This document shows, one piece after another, positions 7,711 to 12,559 of a stretch of 12,559 nt of DNA. How positions within the stretch are numbered: the stretch's first letter is position 1; every line of letters starts with the position of its first letter. The stretch is from Thermoproteota archaeon (GTDB taxonomy: Archaea; Thermoproteota; Methanomethylicia; Methanomethylicales; Methanomethylicaceae). The stretch is taken from positions 1-12,559 of the forward strand of contig JASFYK010000023.1 of NCBI GenBank assembly GCA_030055545.1, given 5' to 3'. The position numbers and the translations under genes were made by a program. The notes below the pieces were generated by a model that had not been told where the DNA came from, did no database searches, and saw only the letters and a list, made by a program, of their open reading frames with translations.

Positions 7711-8109
7711 TTGAAGGTAAAAAAGACCGAAGATGAGTGGCGAAGGTCCTTGACCGCAGAGCAGTACCGAATACTGCGGATGGGGGAAACAGAGATGCCC
7801 TTCACAGGCAAACTACTCCATAACAAGGAAACAGGTGTTTACAGGTGCGCTGGCTGCGGCAATCCTCTCTTCCTCTCCACTGAGAAGTTTGACTCCGGCT
7901 CCGGCTGGCCTAGCTTTATGGATGCTATTGAGGGATCGCTCGAGTACTTCAGGGACACAAGCCATGGCATGGATCGTGTGGAGGTCAGGTGCAGCAGGTG
8001 CGGGGGTCATTTGGGGCATGTCTTCGACGATGGTCCTCCGCCTAAGGGCAAGCGTTACTGCATAAACTCCGCGGCAATGGAATTCGAGAGAAGAGAAAAT
8101 AGGGGTTAA
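7711..8109 (+). CDS. msrB: Peptide-methionine (R)-S-oxide reductase MsrB
   Basis: MsrB reduces methionine-R-sulfoxide in proteins. The family core is complete: a KTEDEWR...LTAEQYRIL lead-in, zinc ligands C46/C49 (CAGC) and C94/C97 (CSRC), the GSGWPSF motif (63-69), [12 protein letters not shown] (98-109) and the catalytic C117 in RYCINSAAM. The position before GWPSF that carries the resolving cysteine in many MsrBs (GCGWPSF) is serine here (S64), so the enzyme is probably a one-catalytic-cysteine type needing an external reductant. I chose TTG 7711 (132 aa), with GGTGG at 7702-7706, because it places the family start correctly. ATG 7648 would overlap the previous gene by 43 bp and add 21 residues not seen in the family. 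Confidence 0.92.
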   Translation: MKVKKTEDEWRRSLTAEQYRILRMGETEMPFTGKLLHNKETGVYRCAGCGNPLFLSTEKFDSGSGWPSFMDAIEGSLEYFRDTSHGMDRVEVRCSRCGGHLGHVFDDGPPPKGKRYCINSAAMEFERRENRG

Positions 8110-8117
8110 ACGGGCGT

Positions 8118-8300
8118 TCAGTCAACCTTCCAGGCCGCAAATGCTATTATCAGCCCAATGGCTATCCCGGAAATCCCGATCAGGGTGCCGGTGATCCCCA
8201 GAGCGCCAGGGTCCATCAGAGTGTAGCCCGTAACAACCGCTCCTACTCCTGCGATAATCAAGCCCAGTATCGTCCCGTACTTCCTGTATGCGCTCGCCAA
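8118..8300 (-). CDS. Small two-helix membrane protein, unknown function
   Basis: A 60-residue protein begins MASAYRKYG and consists of two hydrophobic segments, about residues 9-27 and 34-57. They are rich in Gly, Ile and Ala and joined by a short DPGALG-type loop, so it is probably a helical hairpin in the membrane. The charged N-terminus and the final WKVD suggest a defined topology, but orientation is uncertain. Start is TTG 8300 with a strong GGGGGTGA ribosome-binding site 3-10 nt upstream, which is the best evidence that it is real. It follows the ferritin-like gene by 20 bp on the same strand, so it is probably the second gene of that unit. It converges on msrB, with 8 bp between the stop codons. 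I do not recognise a family. Confidence 0.65.
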   Translation of the reverse strand: MASAYRKYGTILGLIIAGVGAVVTGYTLMDPGALGITGTLIGISGIAIGLIIAFAAWKVD

Positions 8301-8320
8301 TGTGTCACCCCCTTTTACGG

Positions 8321-8800
8321 CTATCCTCTCTCAGGGGATGGCGTCCCCCTCTCTAGATTGACCGCAAGCTCCAAGAAGTCGCGGTGCCTTGCCTCATCCT
8401 CGGCTATGCTGTTTAGCACCTTCTTAATGGCATCATTCTTCTGCCTGAGGTCGACAGCCTTTGAATATATCTCCACCAAGTACTCCTCGTTCATGAGTTT
8501 CTCGTACCGCACAAGACCTTCCAAGATCTCGAGACTAGGTTTATTGCCGATCATGCCCTCCGCATCTTTTAGGATCGTGATAGCCTCTCCTGCGATTACA
8601 CCGATGTTTGCCTCGGGCGCCTTATCTGGCACTTTTTCGCCCGAGAGGTGCCTGAACACTTCGCTGTGCTTCCTCGAATCTATAGCCAATATCGAGATCA
8701 GGAGCCTTGCTGTACTGTTTTTGATAGAGGGCAGTATTTTTTCATACACCTCCGCGGTCTTCCTTTCATAGAACGCTAGGAAAGAGTAGATCCCTTCCAA
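8321..8800 (-). CDS. Ferritin-like / rubrerythrin-type di-iron four-helix protein
   Basis: The 159-residue protein is almost entirely helical. Its residues resemble a ferritin-like di-iron site: E12 in helix 1 (FYERK), DSRKH (41-45) in helix 2, E100 and E106 in helix 3 (RYEKLMNEEY) and EDEARH (134-139) in helix 4, where E136-x-x-H139 is a canonical ExxH. In helix 2 the ExxH glutamate position is S42, with D41 beside it, so the first metal half-site is atypical. There is no rubredoxin-type C-terminus. Such proteins handle peroxide or iron, or serve as oxidases; the exact role is not predictable. TTG 8800 has GTGGGG (8805-8810) upstream and a TATA-like box near 8838. It is probably co-transcribed with the small membrane protein that follows. 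Confidence 0.75.
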   Translation of the reverse strand: MEGIYSFLAFYERKTAEVYEKILPSIKNSTARLLISILAIDSRKHSEVFRHLSGEKVPDKAPEANIGVIAGEAITILKDAEGMIGNKPSLEILEGLVRYEKLMNEEYLVEIYSKAVDLRQKNDAIKKVLNSIAEDEARHRDFLELAVNLERGTPSPERG

Positions 8801-9030
8801 AAATCCCCACCAACTATACTGCTGTTGATTGCTCTAATATAGACAATGCTTTATTGAACCCAATTCTTTGGGGAAATGTTAGTTGCTCACGTGGTCCTAT
8901 CAGGGGGTAGGAGGAGGCACGAACGGGTCGTACTAGCCTTGAATAAGCATAATCATCAACGCTGGGGAAGCCAGACAAGACAGCTGGTACAGAGCTCAAA
9001 TTGCTAGGAGTAGTGCCTTAGAGTAATAGA
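8801..9030. other. Intergenic stretch of 230 bp between the HAD and ferritin-like genes
   Basis: It holds the ferritin promoter at its left end. No tRNA or convincing gene is visible. An open minus-strand frame (8814-8999) has no ribosome-binding site and runs through the TATA box, so I do not call it. Short complementary pieces occur: TCCTA (8895-8899) with TAGGA (8908-8912), and CTGG (8962-8965), CCAG (8971-8974) and CTGG (8984-8987), which could form alternative small hairpins in the 3' tail of the HAD operon transcript. No clear poly-T terminator is seen. Confidence 0.4.
8835..8841 (-). promoter_or_regulatory. TATA-like box of the ferritin-like gene
   Basis: On the minus strand this reads TATATTA. 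It is centred about 38 nt before TTG 8800, so transcription would start near 8813, leaving a short leader that contains the ribosome-binding site GTGGGG at 8805-8810. Confidence 0.45.
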
Positions 9031-9786
9031 TCAAGATCGTCTTTGAGTTTGAAAATCGGGCGTTATGGGGTTTAGAAGAGGTAATGCATCTGCGAAGCCT
9101 GATTGGAGGTCAAGTTCCCCGACAGTACCTTCTAACACTCTGATTAGGTCCATGGGTTTGCATAGGAGATAGTCGGGTCTTTCGTCACGGACCTCAAAGA
9201 AATTGCAGTCACCGTAGTGGGCGTATGCGGCCTTGATGCCTATACGCTTTGCTGCCTTGACGTCCCGTTGTATGCTGTCACCGACGAATAGAGCCTCCTC
9301 AGGTCCGACCTTTAGCAGGCTCAGGGCAACCTCCAGATGCCGGGGATCCGGCTTTACCCTCTCCGTATCGTCTGCCGTCACGACCACATCAAAGTATTCC
9401 CTGAGGCGAGTTCTCTCCAGCCGTATGGCCGTATTTACCCTCCTGGCATTGGTGACTAAGGCAGTCTTAACGCCCATGTTGCGTAAACTCCTGAGCATCG
9501 GCTCCACCCCCTCATACGGTCGTATCAGATCGAGTTTCGTCCTGTCATAGACTTCGCAGCACTCGAAGTAGAGGTCGAAGCCATAGGCACCAATGCTTGC
9601 CATGTAGTCAGCGATCACCGAATAGCTCTCGTATTCCCCGTGGCTCCTGATGAACAGATCCAGCAGGTCGAGCCCGTTTCCCCTCCCCAACAGGGCTGCA
9701 ACCGCCCTACACGCCCCGACCTGCGCGTAGACAAAGTCCATCAGCGTGTTGTCCATGTCGAAGAGGACCGCCTTTATGTCGCTCAA
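9031..9786 (-). CDS. HAD-superfamily hydrolase (phosphoglycolate-phosphatase-like, subfamily IA)
   Basis: All four HAD motifs are present: motif I with D10 and D12 in LFDMDNTL, motif II VTNA (111-114), motif III with K145 in VKPDP, and motif IV GDSIQRD with D170 and D175. An alpha-helical cap of about 75 residues lies between motifs I and II, as in subfamily IA. Substrates in this group are small phosphate esters; the exact one cannot be read from sequence. A C-terminal extension of about 30 residues follows the core and is not typical. The TTG start overlaps the stop of the PIN gene as TTGA (9783-9786), so it is the last gene of the CARF/PIN operon. A phosphatase behind a predicted RNase could process nucleotide products, but that is inference only. 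Confidence 0.85.
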   Translation of the reverse strand: MSDIKAVLFDMDNTLMDFVYAQVGACRAVAALLGRGNGLDLLDLFIRSHGEYESYSVIADYMASIGAYGFDLYFECCEVYDRTKLDLIRPYEGVEPMLRSLRNMGVKTALVTNARRVNTAIRLERTRLREYFDVVVTADDTERVKPDPRHLEVALSLLKVGPEEALFVGDSIQRDVKAAKRIGIKAAYAHYGDCNFFEVRDERPDYLLCKPMDLIRVLEGTVGELDLQSGFADALPLLNPITPDFQTQRRS

Positions 9787-10793
9787 CTCTTAAATCCCAA
9801 CCCTTTCAACTCTCTGCACACTTCTAGGTCTTTCTTAAACACATCGGCTGCCCTGCCATCAAGGAAGAGGGCTTTGAGGTCATCCGTATCTCTCTTGCCC
9901 TTGAATTCCCCGTAGATTATTACGGAGTTCATCTTGACTAGGGCCAGCACGCCTGCAAGGTCTGCTATAATCCTGCGCAGCTGCTGGCCTGTACATAATG
10001 ACTCACGTGGCACCTCCTTGGGCATCTCGAACAGGAAGTGCTCGACGCCCTCAGCATCGCAGATGTCTGTCATCGAACTGTCTGCAGTAAGCAGTACGAT
10101 CTGGACATTCCTATCCCGGGCACATTTCGAGATGGTCCTAGCTATTATCCGGTCGCCTTCCCCCTCCTGGCCAGAGAACCTCTCAGCAGCCTCCACTGAC
10201 AATGCTGCGGAGAGCGCCTTCAGCTCCTTGTTCGCGAACCTGAAAGCTTTCCTCGACTTTTTCATCCTTCTGTTGACTAGCTCGTCCAGCAACCACCTCT
10301 CAAACGGTGCCGCACTCTTCATTTGGATTATCTGTTCCTGCGAGTACTTGTAGTTGTGAACGCTCGTTATCTCGTCCCTCACTGTGCTCACTATGACGCA
10401 CTCCTTTGGATCCAGCAACTCGGTATTGGACACAAACCTCCTGTAGACCATGTTGGTGTCAAGCGCGAAAAGCGTATTCTTGTATGCCCTGTACGACTTC
10501 AGCTTCGCCTTGAACTCATCCATATTAGCAAAGCCTAGGATCCCGCTGCTCATCATGCACTCTAGGATGTCAGCATACGAGGGTCCCTCGAGATACGGGT
10601 CTTCATCCTTGATTCTGAAAGATTCTGGGGTGAGGAGCGTGGACAGCCTGTACTTTCCATTACTGCTGGCACATTTGAAGAGAGAGATATGAGTCACAGG
10701 GTAGGTCAGCTCGAAATCTCCAAGGAAGAGGTTCACAAGTATTTGGGCCTCCTCCTCGTTCACGGTGAATGAAGGCCTGCTGACTGAGCTCAT
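9783..10793 (-). CDS. PIN-domain predicted ribonuclease with N-terminal extension
   Basis: The region from about residue 106 to 245 looks like a PIN nuclease: D112 and N114 in LFALDTNMVYRRF after a hydrophobic strand, E141 in TVRDEI, D204 in EGEGDRIIAR, and D228 in VLLTADSSMTD with D233 nearby. This spacing of acidic residues fits a Mg/Mn-dependent RNase site. Residues 1-100 form a separate mixed alpha/beta segment I do not recognise, and 250-336 a helical tail with a VIIYGEFKGKRDTDDL stretch. No CARF motif is seen inside this protein. The CARF-like domain is encoded by the preceding gene, whose stop overlaps this ATG (ATGA, 10790-10793), so the two proteins probably work together. A VapC-type toxin is an alternative, but at 336 aa it is more than twice the usual VapC length. 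Confidence 0.65.
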   Translation of the reverse strand: MSSVSRPSFTVNEEEAQILVNLFLGDFELTYPVTHISLFKCASSNGKYRLSTLLTPESFRIKDEDPYLEGPSYADILECMMSSGILGFANMDEFKAKLKSYRAYKNTLFALDTNMVYRRFVSNTELLDPKECVIVSTVRDEITSVHNYKYSQEQIIQMKSAAPFERWLLDELVNRRMKKSRKAFRFANKELKALSAALSVEAAERFSGQEGEGDRIIARTISKCARDRNVQIVLLTADSSMTDICDAEGVEHFLFEMPKEVPRESLCTGQQLRRIIADLAGVLALVKMNSVIIYGEFKGKRDTDDLKALFLDGRAADVFKKDLEVCRELKGLGFKS

Positions 10794-11275
10794 GGCCTTG
10801 ACACATCCGCCTCTTCTATAAAGTCGCGGAGGGTTTGCCTCCCCAGTGGGATCATCATGTAAGGTTTTGCAGAGTCACAGGTGTCGTCGATCTGCAGATA
10901 GAAGATGTGATCGACCCCGATCTTGTTCAACGGTATCAACGCCCCGACCACGAGTGCTTTCCTACCTGGGGTTATGTCTACGGCAATCCTATTTCCCGAA
11001 GCCTTCCATGCCCTGATGATTTCCGTCACCTTCCTGCCCGCCTCAATGAAGTCCCCGTCCTTGACAACCTCGCTCCTGATTTCTGGCTGGAAACCGTATT
11101 TAACGGATACTGCCCTGATGCCTGCAGAAGCGGCTTCGAGACCGCCTGCAGTGCTCTCTTCCGCGAATATGACGACCTCATCTGGCTGGTATTTCTTTTC
11201 CCTTACCACAGCATAGTAAGCATTCACTAGTGCCCAACCGCTCCTGCCTAACATCGTGATGTACTTGCTTCCCAA
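10790..11275 (-). CDS. Stand-alone CARF-like ligand-binding domain protein
   Basis: The 161-residue protein looks like a single Rossmann-type CARF domain. Strand 1 leads into MLGRSGWALVNAYY (residues 8-21), a short glycine-containing loop and helix. A later strand is followed by VDITPGRKALVVGAL (99-113), which resembles the D-x-T-x-G-x-K block of CARF proteins that contacts cyclic oligoadenylate. Then comes VDHIFYLQIDD (121-131). There is no fused nuclease or HTH domain. Start is TTG 11275, immediately after the TGA of the preceding small gene, with GGGAGGG about 8 nt upstream; the stop overlaps the PIN gene. CARF proteins classically sense CRISPR-made cyclic oligoadenylates, but no CRISPR locus is visible here. 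The ligand is unknown and the family call rests on motif resemblance. Confidence 0.6.
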   Translation of the reverse strand: MGSKYITMLGRSGWALVNAYYAVVREKKYQPDEVVIFAEESTAGGLEAASAGIRAVSVKYGFQPEIRSEVVKDGDFIEAGRKVTEIIRAWKASGNRIAVDITPGRKALVVGALIPLNKIGVDHIFYLQIDDTCDSAKPYMMIPLGRQTLRDFIEEADVSRP

Positions 11276-11410
11276 TCATAACGCCCTCCCTGTCGGACCG
11301 CTTTCTCTACCGCCGTCCCTCGCAACTTCTAGGTTCCGGAGGGCTTTCCGCACCTGTGATCTGACCAATCCTCTCCAGCCACTATGGCAGATCCACCCAT
11401 TTCGAACCAT
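11276..11410 (-). CDS. Small basic protein of the CARF/PIN operon
   Basis: A 44-residue protein starts MVRNGWICHSGWRG and continues into an amphipathic stretch, SQVRKALRNLEVARDGG. It has eight arginines, one lysine and three acidic residues, so it is strongly basic and could bind RNA or DNA. I chose ATG 11410 because GGTGA, which contains the stop codon of the zinc-ribbon gene, lies 5 nt upstream. GTG 11419, overlapping that stop as GTGA, would give 47 residues. The TGA stop abuts the TTG start of the CARF-like gene. Its fit between two overlapping genes with proper signals is the main support; I see no known family. An antitoxin-like or RNA-binding role is only a guess. Confidence 0.45.
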   Translation of the reverse strand: MVRNGWICHSGWRGLVRSQVRKALRNLEVARDGGRESGPTGRAL

Positions 11411-11415
11411 CCCCG

Positions 11416-11667
11416 TCACCCTCTCCTTCCGCTCTTTGTGCCTTTCACAATTTGCCTGACTATTGTCTTCTTCACGGCTAAGAGAGCCCATGTGCTCTTC
11501 AGACTGCCCCCGCAGATCTGGCAGCCGCGCCTCTTGCATGTTGGGCAGACCCTTGCCCTAGTGCCGCAAATTGTGCACTCTGCCTCGACGACAGGGAGGC
11601 AATCACGGCCCTCTATCATCCTCCCGCATATTTCGCAGGAAGAGAACGTGATGAACAATGGAAACAC
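11416..11667 (-). CDS. Small zinc-ribbon protein with nine cysteines
   Basis: The 83-residue protein has four CxxC knuckles, C11-C14, C31-C34, C41-C44 and C49-C52, plus C23, enough for two zinc sites. After residue 55 a basic tail follows (VKKTIVRQIVKGTKSGRRG), suited to nucleic-acid contact. It is the first gene of the minus-strand CARF/PIN operon. The GTG 11667 start has no ribosome-binding site, but a TATA-like TTTAAATA (11691-11698) is centred about 27 nt upstream, so the transcript is probably leaderless and begins at or next to the GTG. The stop sits in the ribosome-binding site of the next small gene. Zinc-ribbon proteins this size are common in archaea and usually uncharacterised; no specific function can be assigned. 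Confidence 0.65.
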   Translation of the reverse strand: MFPLFITFSSCEICGRMIEGRDCLPVVEAECTICGTRARVCPTCKRRGCQICGGSLKSTWALLAVKKTIVRQIVKGTKSGRRG

Positions 11668-11683
11668 CGGCTAACAGTTTCTT

Positions 11684-11738
11684 CCCTCAATATTTAAAGA
11701 TAATTTGTTTAATTTATTTAAATTATTTAATTTGAGGG
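11684..11738. repeat. Inverted repeat CCCTCAA...TTGAGGG around AT-rich, 10-bp-phased sequence
   Basis: CCCTCAA (11684-11690) and TTGAGGG (11732-11738) are perfect reverse complements. The 41 bp between them are almost pure A/T and carry three variants of AATTTATTTA at about 10-bp spacing (11702, 11711 and 11721). In the minus-strand RNA this could fold into a long imperfect AU hairpin closed by a GC-richer clamp, at the end of the regulator transcript and over the next promoter. It may be a terminator or a protein-binding site. Confidence 0.4.
11691..11698 (-). promoter_or_regulatory. TATA-like box of the zinc-ribbon/CARF/PIN operon
   Basis: Minus-strand TTTAAATA lies about 27 nt upstream of GTG 11667. 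There is no ribosome-binding site between them, which fits a leaderless transcript. Confidence 0.5.
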
Positions 11739-12491
11739 TGCATCGAAGCCGTTGAGCAAAAGAGTGTTCCTGCCCTTCTCAGTCAACAGCACCCTGCTGT
11801 TCCTTCCCCTCCCTTCCACGAACAACAACTCTTTCTCCTCAAGAGGTCTGATGTACCTGCTCTCTAGTATCACATGCCCGTATGGCTTGGACTTGCCCTC
11901 AACCGAAAAAAGACCTTTCTCGAGGCACCTCTTCAGCAGCAGGCTCTTCCTCGAGTCCTTGGACTGACCCACTAGGACGAGGAAGGACATTTCATCTGAT
12001 GTAGGAAGGTCTATCGAGTAGTGCGGTACTACCTCGATCTTGGAGAGACCTGCTGAGTTCTGTGCCCTGGTGGGGTCTACCACCTCTATGTACCTTTCAG
12101 GGTAGGCGTAGTAAGCACTCACACCCTTCTTGAATGTGAGGGTTGCGAAGTGGCAGGCTACACCTTGGATGGAGCCTCCCGAAGATATATTCACAAATAC
12201 GTGGTTTCCGGAATCCAGCTCCCCCGCTATTATCTTCCTGCATGTGTAGATCAGCTTGAGGAGATCGAGCTCTGCCTTGTGGATCTGGTATGGCTTCTGA
12301 GCCCTTTCAAGGTCTTCGACTATTCTTTCTTGGCAGTTGATCCCTCTCTGATTGCTGTCCTGTCTCACTATCAGGTGTATCCTCTCGCCCTTCATCTTCA
12401 TGAACGGGAGAACAACCCTGTCGATCTCGAACCCGACAGGTGCGATGTGAACCCTCTCTGGAAAACCTCCGGTGGTGATGTTTTGAGACAT
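11727..12491 (-). CDS. HFX_2341-type (DUF6293) transcriptional regulator: CARF-like sensor plus winged helix
   Basis: The N-terminus, ERVHIAPVGFEIDRVVLPFM (12-31), matches the conserved opening of the archaeal HFX_2341 regulators. It is followed by a Rossmann-like domain with GNHVFVNISSGGSIQGVA (95-112), in the place where CARF proteins have their ligand-contacting block, and AYYAYPERY (126-134). Residues from about 157 to 250 look like a winged helix-turn-helix: a helical MSFLVLVG lead, KSLLLKRCLEKGLF, then strands with SRVLLTEKGRNTLLL as the wing and last helix. The length of 254 aa is a little short for the family. ATG 12491 has no ribosome-binding site, and a TATA-like element lies about 24 nt upstream, so it is probably leaderless. 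Placed upstream of the CARF/PIN operon on the same strand, it may control that operon and itself. Confidence 0.75.
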   Translation of the reverse strand: MSQNITTGGFPERVHIAPVGFEIDRVVLPFMKMKGERIHLIVRQDSNQRGINCQERIVEDLERAQKPYQIHKAELDLLKLIYTCRKIIAGELDSGNHVFVNISSGGSIQGVACHFATLTFKKGVSAYYAYPERYIEVVDPTRAQNSAGLSKIEVVPHYSIDLPTSDEMSFLVLVGQSKDSRKSLLLKRCLEKGLFSVEGKSKPYGHVILESRYIRPLEEKELLFVEGRGRNSRVLLTEKGRNTLLLNGFDAPSN

Positions 12492-12493
12492 AA

Positions 12494-12509
12494 ATTAAGT
12501 ATGCTTAAT
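12494..12509. promoter_or_regulatory. Inverted repeat ATTAAG-TATG-CTTAAT, candidate operator
   Basis: Two 6-bp arms, ATTAAG (12494-12499) and CTTAAT (12504-12509), flank 4 bp. The element lies between the TATA-like box and the start codon of the regulator, so protein bound here would cover the predicted transcription start. This is a usual place for autorepression in archaea. Confidence 0.4.
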
Positions 12510-12520
12510 AATTTATTTAT
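12510..12520 (-). promoter_or_regulatory. TATA-like promoter element of the regulator gene
   Basis: Minus-strand ATAAATAAATT is centred about 24 nt before ATG 12491. The same AT-rich tract could also serve a divergent plus-strand gene whose ATG may be at 12554, after GGGTGG (12545-12550). Confidence 0.4.
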
Positions 12521-12559
12521 GTTTATCCTATTAGCTAATCTCAAGGGTGGGCTATGGTG

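Noticed and set aside
8850..8866. T-loop-like TTCAAT on the minus strand, possible tRNA
   Set aside because: No 5-bp T stem, no anticodon arm and no acceptor pairing could be found around it.
8814..8999. Minus-strand frame of 61 codons in the 230-bp spacer
   Set aside because: TTG start without a ribosome-binding site; it runs through the ferritin promoter and shows no family resemblance.
11276..11539. Longer 87-residue version of the small basic protein
   Set aside because: Its first part overlaps the cysteine-rich gene in another frame. Start signals support only the last 44-47 codons.
9031..12559. CRISPR array or cas genes beside the CARF-like proteins
   Set aside because: No regularly spaced direct repeats and no Cas effector signatures are visible; the CARF-like proteins appear to be orphan.

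Overview
The window is archaeal. CobY (not CobU) makes AdoCbi-GDP, a CobZ-type domain replaces CobC, CobT is the archaeal form, and there are a Dph6 diphthamide ligase and an HFX_2341 (DUF6293)-type regulator. TATA-like boxes lie about 24-38 nt upstream of the first genes of transcription units, two of which look leaderless. The DNA is moderately GC-rich, uses many AGG/AGA arginine codons and has frequent TTG/GTG starts. I cannot place the lineage from sequence alone; a cobamide-dependent, probably anaerobic archaeon fits.

Plus strand, 1-8109, is one tightly packed operon-like run whose promoter lies left of the window: the 3' end of an asparagine-synthase-family gene with a C-terminal zinc ribbon, dph6, cobD (with a cysteine-rich tail), cbiB, cbiS (CbiZ-CobZ fusion), cobS, cobY, archaeal cobT, an unrecognised Rossmann/cysteine protein and msrB. 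Together the cob genes cover cobamide nucleotide-loop assembly. CobD makes aminopropanol phosphate and CbiB attaches it. CobY activates AdoCbi-P with GTP. CobT makes alpha-ribazole-type phosphate, CobS joins the halves and the CobZ half of CbiS removes the phosphate. The CbiZ half salvages cobinamide. No corrinoid adenosyltransferase or cobalt reductase is recognisable here.

Minus strand, 8118-8800: a two-TM mini-protein and a ferritin-like di-iron protein behind a promoter near 8838. They converge on msrB with only 8 bp between stop codons. The theme may be redox stress. The stretch 8801-9030 has no convincing gene.

Minus strand, 9031-11667: a compact operon reading right to left. It holds a nine-cysteine zinc-ribbon protein, a 44-47 aa basic mini-protein, a stand-alone CARF-like sensor domain, a PIN-domain nuclease with a roughly 100-residue N-terminal extension, and a HAD phosphatase. 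Genes overlap by 4 bp or abut. Upstream at 11727-12491 is a CARF-like/winged-helix regulator with its own AT-rich promoter and an inverted repeat over the predicted start site. No CRISPR array or cas effector genes are present. This CARF + PIN + zinc-ribbon + HAD cluster is the best candidate in the window for an undescribed ligand-controlled RNase system.
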